Assembly: GCA_030754035.1 (NCBI GenBank)
Contig: JASMBC010000004.1
Span: 1-64,000, forward strand
Length of the DNA: 64,000 nt
Reading direction: 5' to 3'
Origin: Arenicellales bacterium
GTDB taxonomy: Bacteria > Pseudomonadota > Gammaproteobacteria > Arenicellales > UBA868
Both the position numbers and the translations under genes were made by a program. Positions 15,989 to 24,236 of this stretch are shown here, piece by piece (the first letter of the stretch is position 1; every line of letters starts with the position of its first letter). The notes under the pieces were generated by a model. It did no database searches. It saw only the letters and a list, made by a program, of their open reading frames with translations, and was not told where the DNA came from.

Positions 15989-17257
15989 ATGGGGGCCGAC
16001 AAGAGACAACTTTATCTCGATATGATCGATCAGAAACATGATCACGCCATCGAGTTCTTGCAAAAAATCATTTCCATTCCAAGTGTCACCGGCGATGAAT
16101 TAGCGATTCAACAGCACTTAGGAGTATATCTTGAGAGCCTGGGTCTAGACGTCGACATGTGGGAGACAGACTGGGAAGAGCTAAAAAAGCACCCCGGTTA
16201 CCGTCCTGTAGATCAAGGATATGAAGGGCGCCCTAACATCGTAGCTACCTTGAAAGGAAGCGCTGGTGGGCGTTCGCTACTATTGAATGGTCATACAGAT
16301 GTCATACCCATCGGGCGTAAGGAAGGCTGGAGCGTAGATCCTTGGGGAGCTGAGATAAGGGACGGGCGGATCTACGGCCGGGGTGCAGCTGATATGAAAA
16401 GCGGTGTCGCTGCATTCATTATGGCCATTGATTGCATGCTTTCCGCCGGTCTCAAACCCAAGGGTGACATATTTATAAACCTCGTCATTGACGAAGAATT
16501 AAGCGGGCATGGAACTTTGGATACCGTGATCAGAGGATACAAGGCGGATGCGGGAATCTCGGGCGAGACCAGTGGGTTAGCAGTTCAACCCGCCTGCATC
16601 GGCCGCATCTGGTTTGAGATTATGATCGTTGGGAAGGCGGCGGGAATTCAAAAACGATACCAGGGCGTAAGTGGCATTACTTTGGGCAACCAGATTGCCC
16701 AAGTGGTACAGGAACTTGAAAATACTAGGGTCGCGACAGTGTCCCACCCTCTGTACCCCAATGCACTGGATTCATTGCCTTGCATAATCGGCAGCTTCTC
16801 ATCCGGTAACTACCCTAGCGCCTTTCCAGACACATGTCTTCTAAAGGGGAGTATCGGAACGCTTCCAGGTGAAGACCATGAAGGAGTGAAACAAAGCCTG
16901 GTCGATAAGGTCGCGACTGCGGCAGCGAAAGATTCGTGGATGAAAGATCATCCACCGGAAGTGCGCTTTGTCGGGTTTGATGCCGAAGCTTCACATATTC
17001 CTGTGGACCATCCAATTGTTGCTACGCTATGTAAAAACTTTAAAGAGATAACGGGGCGAGATCCGGAAATCAGTGGGCGTCAAGGAGCCGCCGACACAAG
17101 ATTTTTGAACTCCTATGGAGAAACTCCGACCGTCATCTTTGGGCCAGGATCGTCTGACATCATGCACTCTAACGATGAATACGTTCCCATCGATGACTAC
17201 TTAACGGCCATAAAAATTACGGCACTCAGCATAGCTGATTGGTGCGGACTGGAATAA
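15989..17257 (+). CDS. M20-family metallo-amidohydrolase (ArgE/DapE-type deacylase)
   Basis: The protein has 422 residues from the ATG at 15989, with AGGAGGTG six bases upstream; a start at 15968 lacks this. The co-catalytic metal-site pattern is present: NGHTDV (His102, Asp104), AADMKSG (Asp135), VIDEEL (Glu169/170), ISGETS and, near the end, IMHSNDEYVPIDDY. Length and order fit ArgE/DapE deacylases, which hydrolyse N-acyl amino acids. One oddity is the lid-domain motif, normally GxAAH, which reads GKAAGIQKRY, so the usual histidine is missing. It is divergent from the CoA-transferase operon. A role in releasing an acid from an N-acyl or amide substrate for the CoA-transferase is inferred. 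Confidence 0.88.
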   Translation: MGADKRQLYLDMIDQKHDHAIEFLQKIISIPSVTGDELAIQQHLGVYLESLGLDVDMWETDWEELKKHPGYRPVDQGYEGRPNIVATLKGSAGGRSLLLNGHTDVIPIGRKEGWSVDPWGAEIRDGRIYGRGAADMKSGVAAFIMAIDCMLSAGLKPKGDIFINLVIDEELSGHGTLDTVIRGYKADAGISGETSGLAVQPACIGRIWFEIMIVGKAAGIQKRYQGVSGITLGNQIAQVVQELENTRVATVSHPLYPNALDSLPCIIGSFSSGNYPSAFPDTCLLKGSIGTLPGEDHEGVKQSLVDKVATAAAKDSWMKDHPPEVRFVGFDAEASHIPVDHPIVATLCKNFKEITGRDPEISGRQGAADTRFLNSYGETPTVIFGPGSSDIMHSNDEYVPIDDYLTAIKITALSIADWCGLE

Positions 17258-17515
17258 CGGGAGAGTTAGATTTTCGGTGCTTGAAGGTTGTTATGGCCGT
17301 TGTGCGCCACACAAGGAAACTGTGTTATTACTTTCTAGTCCAAATCATCAATTGCATGACTTATGGCGTGGTGCAATTAGCAACCCTTTCTCACAATATC
17401 TTCCAGTTTTCTAGCCCGGATGATCTGGCCGTCGAGGCCCGCGTCGCTGACTGAGCTACCGTCAGTAACTGGCTGTAGTAGACGGCCCTTCTCATTGATC
17501 CGGCATCACTGTAGT

Positions 17516-18253
17516 CTATTTGCTGTTGTCCGGCACCATCACCAGTTGGGATACCACCGCGTGGGCCGGCTGCTCGAGCACAAACAGTACACCACGGGCG
17601 ATGTCGTCAGCCTCTAGGCACAGACCGTAGTTTTCATAGTACTGGTCACCACGTTCGCTGCTCGCAAAACGGGTTGCGGCAAATTCGGTTTTCACCATGC
17701 CCGGGAGTACTTCAGAGACGCGAATACCGGTACCAGCGTAATCAGTGCGGAGTGATTCACTGAAACCGTGAACCGCGTACTTACTGGCTACATAAGCACT
17801 GCAGCCTGAGACAGGGGCTAGGCCTGCAACAGAACCAATGTTGACGATATGGCCGCCGCCGCGCTCAATCATGCCCGGGACCAGTGCCTGGGTTACCCGC
17901 ATCAGGCCGATGACGTTGGTGTCGATCGTGCCTGCCCATTGCTCGATGCTCCCCTCATGGAACAACTGCCGCCCACCGATATCACTGCCAGCGTTATTGA
18001 CCAGTATATCGATACTGTGCCAATCACTGGGCAACTGCTCAAGCAGGCTATCAACCGATGCTTCGCTACACACATCTAGCTCAACTGCAAATGCCTGGCC
18101 GTCGATTTCTTCGGCCAGCGCCTGTAGCCGTTCCCGACTGCGGGCCGCACAGATGACTCGCGCCCCCGCTGCGCTCAGCCGCCGCACGGTACTCTGCCCG
18201 ATACCGGCACTGGCCCCCGTGACCAGCGCCGTCTTCCCTATTAATAGCGCCAT
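17516..18253 (-). CDS. Short-chain dehydrogenase/reductase (first)
   Basis: This SDR has 245 residues from the ATG at 18253, which has GAGGAG upstream; the frame runs further 5' without a site. The NAD(P)-binding motif is TGASAGIG (residues 12-19), NNAG follows at about 85, and the catalytic Ser (IGSVAG) and YVASK are in normal order. The sequence is closest in style to the classical SDRs annotated as YdfG-like (3-hydroxy acid) oxidoreductases, but the substrate is not deducible. Its 5' end is divergent from the DUF4404 gene and its 3' side is 258 bp from the M20 gene. Cofactor preference is likely NADP because of the ASAGIG/AARSRERL arginines. Confidence 0.88.
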   Translation of the reverse strand: MALLIGKTALVTGASAGIGQSTVRRLSAAGARVICAARSRERLQALAEEIDGQAFAVELDVCSEASVDSLLEQLPSDWHSIDILVNNAGSDIGGRQLFHEGSIEQWAGTIDTNVIGLMRVTQALVPGMIERGGGHIVNIGSVAGLAPVSGCSAYVASKYAVHGFSESLRTDYAGTGIRVSEVLPGMVKTEFAATRFASSERGDQYYENYGLCLEADDIARGVLFVLEQPAHAVVSQLVMVPDNSK

Positions 18254-18356
18254 GCTCGCTCCTCCTCGGTTATCCCCGGCAACAGTTTGCAATACCCGCA
18301 CCAGTATAATGTTCGCGTGACCTCAACCGCCCTGTCAGTGATCTAGGAAAACCGCT

Positions 18357-18623
18357 ATGCCAGAACAAACCCTGCGCGACCTGATCGGTCAACTGCGCAC
18401 CGAGATCGACCAGCTACCGCCAGCCGACGAGGCCGCCCGCGACCGTCTGACACAGTTGATTGCAGATCTCGAAACGCGCCTCAGCGAATCCGCGGAGGCG
18501 GCAGACCACGACAGCCTGGTCAGCAGCGTACAGGAATCCATCCGCCAGCTAGAAGTTGAGCACCCCCGTACTACCGGTGTACTCAATCACATCATGATGA
18601 CGCTTAGCAACATGGGGATCTGA
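18357..18623 (+). CDS. DUF4404 family protein
   Basis: This 88-residue acidic, largely helical and coiled-coil-like protein contains LRDLIGQLRTEIDQL near the start and TTGVLNHIMMTLSNMGI at the end, both characteristic of DUF4404. It is small, has no signal peptide or membrane segment, and its function is unknown. It lies between two SDR genes but reads in the other direction. Confidence 0.85.
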   Translation: MPEQTLRDLIGQLRTEIDQLPPADEAARDRLTQLIADLETRLSESAEAADHDSLVSSVQESIRQLEVEHPRTTGVLNHIMMTLSNMGI

Positions 18624-18791
18624 GTCCAAGCGATCTCGCGGCCATGCGGAAAACGTCCAGTAACAAGTTTCCCCCACCCCCTGCCATACCGAAGTTGCCC
18701 GTGTTCTGACCACGGCTGGCGCCTCGCTTTGGTGGCGCCAGGACCCCGCACCGGCTGGTGCGATCCGCATTTCAGTCAACTTAAGGATTAA

Positions 18792-19511
18792 TCAGAACAT
18801 ATCCTCAAATTGACAATTGACTAAAATCTCGGCGACCACCGCATTGTTCGGCAAAGCTAAAGCGGTATGGATTAACTGGGCTAAATCTTCCGGCTGAATC
18901 ATTTCTGCGGGGTCGACGACCTTGGTTTCTGCCGCGGTCATGTCGGTGCGAACAAAACTGGGACAGATGGCCGTTGCCCGAATACCCTGCTCCCAGCCCT
19001 CACGGCGGGTGGCATGGGTTAGGGCGATGAGCGCAAACTTGGTCATCGCGTATCCCAGGTTGTCGTTCTTTACCCGTTTGCCTGACAACGAGGCCACGTT
19101 AACCACCCGGCCACAACCGCTTTTCGCCAGGTGGGGCATAGCCAGGCGGGTCAGACGGGTAGGCCCTTTAACGTTGACTGTCCACAGGTTATCGAGCATT
19201 GCCTCATCCTCGTCCATCAAGGTCATGGCTGGCTGCGCCATGCCGGCATTGTTGACCAGGCCATCCAACTGCCCAAACCGGCGCAACGTGCCCGTGACCC
19301 AGTCCTGGGCAGAGAGTAAATCTTCAGCGTGGTAGGGGAAAAAAGCCACATTAGGGTGTTCGCTGGATTGAAGGGCATTTTCCCCCGCGTCAATGTCGCG
19401 AACTCCCAGGCTTAATCGAGCACCCTCATGCAGCAATCGTCTGGCGCATGCCAGGCCGATGCCTCGAGTGGCACCAGAAATCATAATCACCCGGTCGTTG
19501 AGTGGAATCAT
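18792..19511 (-). CDS. Short-chain dehydrogenase/reductase (second)
   Basis: This 239-residue protein has the nucleotide-binding motif SGATRGIG (residues 12-19), NNAG at about 88-91 and the catalytic YAMTK. It is more divergent from the first SDR than a recent duplicate would be. It ends in AEILVNCQFEDMF, a normal SDR C-terminus. Its start is followed by a clear hydrophobic strand VIMISG. The genes flanking it are the DUF4404 gene and ntrC, both apparently unrelated. The substrate is unknown. Confidence 0.87.
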   Translation of the reverse strand: MIPLNDRVIMISGATRGIGLACARRLLHEGARLSLGVRDIDAGENALQSSEHPNVAFFPYHAEDLLSAQDWVTGTLRRFGQLDGLVNNAGMAQPAMTLMDEDEAMLDNLWTVNVKGPTRLTRLAMPHLAKSGCGRVVNVASLSGKRVKNDNLGYAMTKFALIALTHATRREGWEQGIRATAICPSFVRTDMTAAETKVVDPAEMIQPEDLAQLIHTALALPNNAVVAEILVNCQFEDMF

Positions 19512-19625
19512 CGGGATTCTCCTGTGGCAATTAATGCTTTAAAGCATGGTGGGCTGAGGTTCTGGTAGAACGCTGTTACCACAGGACTGGCAGTAAGTCG
19601 ATGCGTATCTTGTTTCCTCGCACCA

Positions 19626-21029
19626 TCAATCGATGCCCAGTTCCTTAAGCTTGCGGGTCAGGGTATTGCGGCCCCAGCCCAGCCAGCGGGCTGCCTCCTG
19701 CTTGCGCCCGCCGGTAAAACTAAGTGCGGTGCGCAACAGTGTTCTTTCGAATTGGGGGCCCACTTCCGCCAGGATGTCATGCTGACCACGCTCCAAGCGT
19801 GTCGTCACCGCTTGCACTAGCAATTGCTGCCAATCGTTGGCTACGGTGCCGGTAACCGCCGCGCCTTGGCCGCGAACCTCTGTCGGCAAGTCGGTCGTGG
19901 TGATAATCCGTCCTGGCGCCATGACCGTCAGGCGCCGGCACAAATTCTCCAGTTGGCGCACGTTGCCGGGCCAGTCACAGGCAACCAGCATCGCCAGCGC
20001 TGCCTCGTCCAACTGCTTTGATTCAACTTCCAATTCTCCTGCGGCGCGGGTGAGAAACGTCTTGGCAAGTGCCGGGACATCCTCACGCCGTTCGCGCAGA
20101 GCCGGCAACCGAATCGCGATCACATTGAGGCGATGATAGAGGTCCTCGCGAAACCTCTGGTCACGCACTCTTTCTTCGAGATCCTGGTTGGTCGCCGCGA
20201 TCACGCGCACATCCACGGCCAACTGCTTATGCCCACCCACCCGATAGAAAGTGTTATCCGCCAGTACCCGCAGCAGGCGAGTCTGCAATTCGAAAGGCAT
20301 GGCGCCAATCTCGTCCAGAAACAAGGTGCCGTGGTCAGCTTGCTCGAAACGGCCCTGACGCTGTTCCTGCGCCCCGGTGAAAGCCCCTTTTTCATGCCCG
20401 AACAGTTCCGATTCCAGCAGTTCAGCCGGGATCGCGGCCGTGTTGATGGCAACCAACGACTGCTCGGCACGCGGGCTGTTGCGGTAGATTGCCCGCGCCG
20501 CCAGTTCTTTACCGGTGCCGGATTCGCCGGAGATAAGCACGTTCATGTGCGACTTGGACAGGCGCCCGATCACACGAAAGACCTCCTGCATGGCCGGCGC
20601 CTCACCGATCATCCCTGCGGGTTGCGCGCTGTCGGCTGATTGATCCACCGACTGCGCAGTCTTTTTTTGCAAGGCCCGACCGACCAACGCTACTGCCTCT
20701 TCCAGGTCGAACGGCTTGGGCAGGTACTCGAATGCACCGCCACGATAGGCGGACACCGCGCTGTCGAGATCTGAGTGAGCAGTCATCACGATTACCGGCA
20801 ACTGCGGCAGTTGCTCACCCAGCGCTTTAAGCAAATCAAGGCCGCTGGTTCCGGGCATACGGATATCGGTGATGATGACGTCGGGCGGCGTGCGCCGAAC
20901 CCGGGCGAGCACGTCGTCAGCGTTGTCAAAGACTGTGGCCGCAAAGCCCGCGCTGCCAAGTGCTTTATCGAGCACCCAGCGGATCGACGCATCATCATCG
21001 ACCACCCAAACCCTGGTTCGTTTGTTCAT
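19626..21029 (-). CDS. ntrC: Nitrogen regulation response regulator NtrC
   Basis: This 467-residue protein, close to the E. coli NtrC length (469), starts at ATG 21029 with GGAGGGGG upstream. It has a receiver domain (about 1-120) with the acidic VVDDD start and the DVIITDIRMPG phosphoacceptor strand. The sigma-54-interacting AAA+ domain carries GESGTGKE (Walker A) and GAFTGA (the sigma-54 contact loop). The C-terminal Fis-type HTH reads GGRKQEAARWLGWGRNTLTRKLKELGI. Phosphorylated NtrC would activate the sigma-54 promoter of glnA and bind the NtrC sites seen at 22100 and 23727-23774. It overlaps the ntrB stop by four bases. Confidence 0.96.
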   Translation of the reverse strand: MNKRTRVWVVDDDASIRWVLDKALGSAGFAATVFDNADDVLARVRRTPPDVIITDIRMPGTSGLDLLKALGEQLPQLPVIVMTAHSDLDSAVSAYRGGAFEYLPKPFDLEEAVALVGRALQKKTAQSVDQSADSAQPAGMIGEAPAMQEVFRVIGRLSKSHMNVLISGESGTGKELAARAIYRNSPRAEQSLVAINTAAIPAELLESELFGHEKGAFTGAQEQRQGRFEQADHGTLFLDEIGAMPFELQTRLLRVLADNTFYRVGGHKQLAVDVRVIAATNQDLEERVRDQRFREDLYHRLNVIAIRLPALRERREDVPALAKTFLTRAAGELEVESKQLDEAALAMLVACDWPGNVRQLENLCRRLTVMAPGRIITTTDLPTEVRGQGAAVTGTVANDWQQLLVQAVTTRLERGQHDILAEVGPQFERTLLRTALSFTGGRKQEAARWLGWGRNTLTRKLKELGID

Positions 21030-22093
21030 GCATCCCCCTCCACGGGCAGGTACAACGTAAAGCGTGTTTTTCCAGGCCGGCTGACACATTCGATGGTGCC
21101 GCCATGACGGTTGACGGCCTCCTGGGCAATTGCAAGGCCCAGGCCAGTGCCGTCGGCACGCCCGGTCACCATCGGGAAAAACACTTTCTCGATCATTGCC
21201 GGATCGATGCCCGGACCGTCATCGGTAATCCACACTTCCACCGCCAGCCGATGACGGCGGTTGTGCAGGGTAAACTGGTGCCGCACCCGGGTGCGTAGAG
21301 CGATCACGCCGCGCCCCGCCATCGCCTGCACAGCATTACGCACGATATTGAGCACTGCCTGCACCATCTGTTCGCGATCGCCAGTGAGTTCTGGAATGCT
21401 CGGGTCGTAGTCACGCTCGAAAACCAGGCCCTCGGGTATCTCAACCAGGGTGAGCTTGCGCACGTGTTCGAGCACTGCGTGCAGGTTGAACGGCTCGCGA
21501 CCCAGCACTCGGAAACTGCCCGTCATCCGGTCCACCAAACCACCGAGGCGATCGGCTTCGTGGGTGATGATCCGGGTATATTCGCGCAGTTCCCGCCGTG
21601 GTAGTTCTCGGTCCAGTAGTTGGGCTGCGCCGCGCAGACCACCAAGCGGGTTCTTGATCTCGTGTGCCAGCGCGCGGACGATCTCGTGCAGGGCATCCTG
21701 GCGTTCCTGCAACCAGGCCTCCCGGGTTATCCGCATCAACTGGTCTACCCGGGCCAGCTCTACCACCACCAGGCCGTTACCCGACCAGGTGGTGAACGGA
21801 GCGACCGTGCAGTCGAGCAATAAGGGTGTTTCGCTGCCCGGGCGCTCCAGGGCTATCTCCCGCAGGGTGGTTGAACTGCCCTCAACCGCGGCCAGCAATG
21901 CCGCCTGCAGCGTGGCCCCCATCGGTAACAACTCGCCCAAAGGCTGGCCATGGGCGCGCTGGGCGCTAATCTCGAGCAACGCTTCAGTGGCCGGGTTGAG
22001 GTAACACACCAGGCTATCGGTGTCGATCACCAGCACGGCCGTGGTTAGGGCTTCCAGCACCGGCAAGGGTGCGACAGACGCCATCGGGTTCAT
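21026..22093 (-). CDS. ntrB: Nitrogen regulation sensor histidine kinase NtrB
   Basis: The protein has 355 residues from ATG 22093. The frame is open to GTG 22132, but that extension would translate straight through the palindromic NtrC site at 22100-22116, so a start at 22093 or 22084 (MASVAP) is more likely. The N-terminal PAS domain is about 10-110. The H-box is ALAHEIKNPLGGLRGAAQLL, with the catalytic histidine, and ATP-binding motifs include NIVRNAVQAM and DDGPGIDPAMIEKVF. The kinase phosphorylates NtrC and is controlled by PII. It lies directly downstream of glnA, as in enterobacterial glnALG. Confidence 0.95.
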   Translation of the reverse strand: MNPMASVAPLPVLEALTTAVLVIDTDSLVCYLNPATEALLEISAQRAHGQPLGELLPMGATLQAALLAAVEGSSTTLREIALERPGSETPLLLDCTVAPFTTWSGNGLVVVELARVDQLMRITREAWLQERQDALHEIVRALAHEIKNPLGGLRGAAQLLDRELPRRELREYTRIITHEADRLGGLVDRMTGSFRVLGREPFNLHAVLEHVRKLTLVEIPEGLVFERDYDPSIPELTGDREQMVQAVLNIVRNAVQAMAGRGVIALRTRVRHQFTLHNRRHRLAVEVWITDDGPGIDPAMIEKVFFPMVTGRADGTGLGLAIAQEAVNRHGGTIECVSRPGKTRFTLYLPVEGDA

Positions 22094-22099
22094 CCAGTT

Positions 22100-22116
22100 T
22101 GCACCATATTGGTGCA
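22100..22116. promoter_or_regulatory. NtrC binding site upstream of ntrB
   Basis: TGCACCATATTGGTGCA is a perfect 7+3+7 inverted repeat that fits the NtrC consensus TGCACC-N5-GGTGCA. It abuts the ntrB start, so bound NtrC would repress a promoter for ntrBC. Confidence 0.8.
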
Positions 22117-22137
22117 TATTAGCTCGAAACACGCAAC

Positions 22138-22157
22138 AGCCCAGTGTGAGCTGGGCT
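22138..22157. terminator. Hairpin between glnA and ntrB
   Basis: AGCCCAG (22138-22144) and CTGGGCT (22151-22157) form a 7-bp stem with a 6-nt loop. On the glnA strand it is not followed by a T-run, so it may be an attenuator of readthrough from glnA into ntrBC rather than a full terminator. Confidence 0.45.
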
Positions 22158-22170
22158 TTTGCTGTTTGGT

Positions 22171-23580
22171 TCAGGCGCTGTAATACATGTCGAATTCGAC
22201 CGGGTGTGTCGCCATCCGCAAGCGTTGCACCTCTTCGGTTTTGAGTTCGATATAGGCATCGATCATGTCGTCGCTCATGACACCGCCTACTTTCAGGAAC
22301 TCACGGTCGGCATTGAGGGCGTCGAGGGCTTGGTCGAAAGAGTGCGATACTGTGGCTACCTCGCTCTCCTCTTCTGCTGGCAGATCGTACAAGTCCTTGT
22401 CCAGCGGGCCACCGGGATGAATCTTGTTCTGGATACCGTCCAGCCCCGCCATGAGCATAGCCGTATAAGCCAGATACGGATTGGCAGTCGCGTCGGGGAA
22501 ACGTACCTCGACCCGCCGCGCCTTGGGGTTGCTGACATAGGGAATTCGGCACGACGCTGAACGATTGCGGGCCGAATACGCAAGCATGACCGGTGCTTCG
22601 AAACCGGGAACTAGCCGTTTGTAACTATTGGTACTGGCGTTAGTGAAAGCATTCAGCGCCCGGGCGTGCTTGAAGATACCCCCGATGTAGTAAAGGGCTG
22701 CCTCACTCAGGCCGCCATATTCGTCCCCGGCGAACATGTTGTCACCCCCTTTGAACACTGATTGGTGCACGTGCATACCGTTGCCGTTGTCACCCACCAG
22801 TGGCTTGGGCATAAAGGTCGCCGTCAGGCCGTGGGCATGGGCCACGTTGTGAATACAGTACTTGTAGATCTGCGTCTGGTCCGCCTTGGCCACCAGGGTG
22901 TCGAAACGCATACCGATCTCACCCTGACCGGCAGTGCCCACCTCGTGGTGGTGTACTTCCACTGCCAGGCCCATGTCCGCCATGGCCAAACACATACTCG
23001 AACGCACATCCTGCAACGAATCGACCGGGGGCACCGGGAAATAACCCCCTTTGACCCCGGGACGGTGACCGATGTTACCCTCTTCATAGTCCTTACCCGA
23101 GCTCCACGCGGCCTCAACCGACTCAATGTGGTAAGCCGCACCGCCCATCTCGTTGGACCAGCGCACAGAATCGAAAATAAAAAACTCTACTTCCGGGCCG
23201 AAATAGGCAGCGTCGCCGATCCCCGTCGACTTGAGGTAAGCCTCGGCTCGCTTAGCGATGGAGCGTGGATCACGGTCATAACCCTGCATGGTGGTAGGCT
23301 CGACCACGTCACAGCGTAACAGGACGGTGGTGTCCTGCATGAAGGGATCGATCACCGCTGAGGCAGCCTCGGGCATCAGAATCATGTCCGATTCGTTGAT
23401 ACCCTTCCAGCCGGCAATCGACGAGCCGTCGAACATTTTGCCTTCTTCGAAAAGATCGGCATCAACCACAGATGCAGGCACGGATACGTGCTGCTCCTTA
23501 CCGTGGGTGTCGGTGAAACGAAAATCGATAAATTTGACCTTCTTCTCCTGAATAAGTTTCAAGACATCAGCAGTTGACAT
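22171..23580 (-). CDS. glnA: Glutamine synthetase, type I
   Basis: This 469-residue protein has the same length as the E. coli enzyme, which makes glutamine from glutamate, ammonia and ATP in the cytoplasm as a dodecamer. It starts [22 protein letters not shown] signatures seen are FDGSSIAGW, the [10 protein letters not shown] segment and [11 protein letters not shown]. The adenylylation site of the GlnE system reads LYDLPAEEE and includes the target tyrosine. Expression is expected from the sigma-54 promoter at 23660-23675, activated by NtrC from two upstream sites. ntrB and ntrC follow, making a glnALG set. Confidence 0.97.
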   Translation of the reverse strand: MSTADVLKLIQEKKVKFIDFRFTDTHGKEQHVSVPASVVDADLFEEGKMFDGSSIAGWKGINESDMILMPEAASAVIDPFMQDTTVLLRCDVVEPTTMQGYDRDPRSIAKRAEAYLKSTGIGDAAYFGPEVEFFIFDSVRWSNEMGGAAYHIESVEAAWSSGKDYEEGNIGHRPGVKGGYFPVPPVDSLQDVRSSMCLAMADMGLAVEVHHHEVGTAGQGEIGMRFDTLVAKADQTQIYKYCIHNVAHAHGLTATFMPKPLVGDNGNGMHVHQSVFKGGDNMFAGDEYGGLSEAALYYIGGIFKHARALNAFTNASTNSYKRLVPGFEAPVMLAYSARNRSASCRIPYVSNPKARRVEVRFPDATANPYLAYTAMLMAGLDGIQNKIHPGGPLDKDLYDLPAEEESEVATVSHSFDQALDALNADREFLKVGGVMSDDMIDAYIELKTEEVQRLRMATHPVEFDMYYSA

Positions 23581-23659
23581 CGTTTATTTCCTCTACGTTT
23601 AGTGGCGCGCGTGCCACACAAGTAGCCTGCGCGATGAAATAACAGTGCACCAGATTAAA

Positions 23660-23675
23660 GCAATTTCTGTGCCAA
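23660..23675 (-). promoter_or_regulatory. Sigma-54 promoter of glnA
   Basis: On the minus strand the sequence reads TTGGCACAGAAATTGC, with TGGCAC (-24) and TTGC (-12) at the required spacing for the sigma-54 consensus TGGCAC-N5-TTGC. It lies about 80 bp upstream of the glnA start. Confidence 0.85.
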
Positions 23676-23726
23676 ACCCAAAACCTGCCGGTTTCACGCC
23701 AAAAAGCCAACGACTGAGTGGGAATA

Positions 23727-23774
23727 CGCACTATTATAGTGCATTTTTTGTCTGTGATGCATCTCTATGGTGCA
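23727..23774. promoter_or_regulatory. Paired NtrC enhancer sites of glnA
   Basis: Two 17-bp elements are seen, CGCACTATTATAGTGCA (23727-23743) and TGCATCTCTATGGTGCA (23758-23774). Their centres are 31 bp apart, about three helical turns, and they lie roughly 70-110 bp upstream of the sigma-54 promoter. Spacing and sequence match the two high-affinity NtrC sites of enterobacterial glnA. Confidence 0.75.
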
Positions 23775-23780
23775 GTGTAG

Positions 23781-23813
23781 TTTCAATCGACCGCACCGAT
23801 CTTTAGGGTGATC
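23781..23813. repeat. Direct repeat, left copy: 3' end of a tusA-like gene
   Basis: 33 bp that are 31/33 identical to 30899-30931. On the minus strand it encodes ITLKIGAVD followed by a stop, against ITLRIGAID in the intact tusA homolog. The homology ends at 23813, where a hairpin begins. This is a detached 3' end of the gene, so the 7.1 kb between the two copies looks like an insertion. Confidence 0.75.
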
Positions 23814-24080
23814 GCGCTCCCCGCGGAGCGCGTGCTTCTGATGGCGCCGTCCATGATAAGGGCGGTGGCTGGGATATCGAAGGACCACGACGGCCCGTGG
23901 CCACAATCCATTCGACTGTCCGGCGAGATAGACTCGACCTCCCGATCCCTTGGGTGCAGTTTCATCGATACGGCGGGATGCGTTTCTGTATCCGAAGTGG
24001 ACGGCATGCAGCTGGGACAGCACGCCCACCGGCAATTGGGAGAACTGGTCGCCCGATGGCTGCGAGGGTGGTCGTCGTGA
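23808..24080 (+). pseudogene. Possible C-terminal remnant of an SGNH/GDSL hydrolase
   Basis: The frame ends with FIDTAGCVSVSEVDGMQLGQ followed by HAHRQLGELVARWLRGW. This resembles the C-terminal block of SGNH hydrolases, where DGxH and a trailing helix close the catalytic site. The catalytic histidine place reads DGMQ, so the fragment would be inactive. The upstream half of the enzyme, with the GDSL serine, is absent. The match is by eye. Confidence 0.3.
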
Positions 24081-24236
24081 TCAATGGCACGGATGTAGCG
24101 TCTTACCGGGCGACGGGACATGAAACCCGTATACATATCACAACGCTTTAATTAAGATTTCGACCTCCGAAAAAATGCGGTATGCCAATGCGGCCCGTGC
24201 GACGGTTCGTGTCGCGGGCGCCTTTCAGTTCGAAAG

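Larger units (their letters stand above)
23775..24236. other. Left junction of the 23.8-30.9 kb island, with remnants
   Basis: This gap between the glnA control region and the first island gene holds a tusA 3'-end repeat (23781-23813) directly followed by a hairpin with arms CGCGCTCC and GGAGCGCG (23813-23832). A possible SGNH-hydrolase remnant follows (23808-24080). No intact gene is present. Confidence 0.6.

Noticed and set aside
22093-22132. Extending ntrB to the GTG at 22132
   Set aside because: The extension would translate through the NtrC palindrome and gives residues without similarity to NtrB starts.
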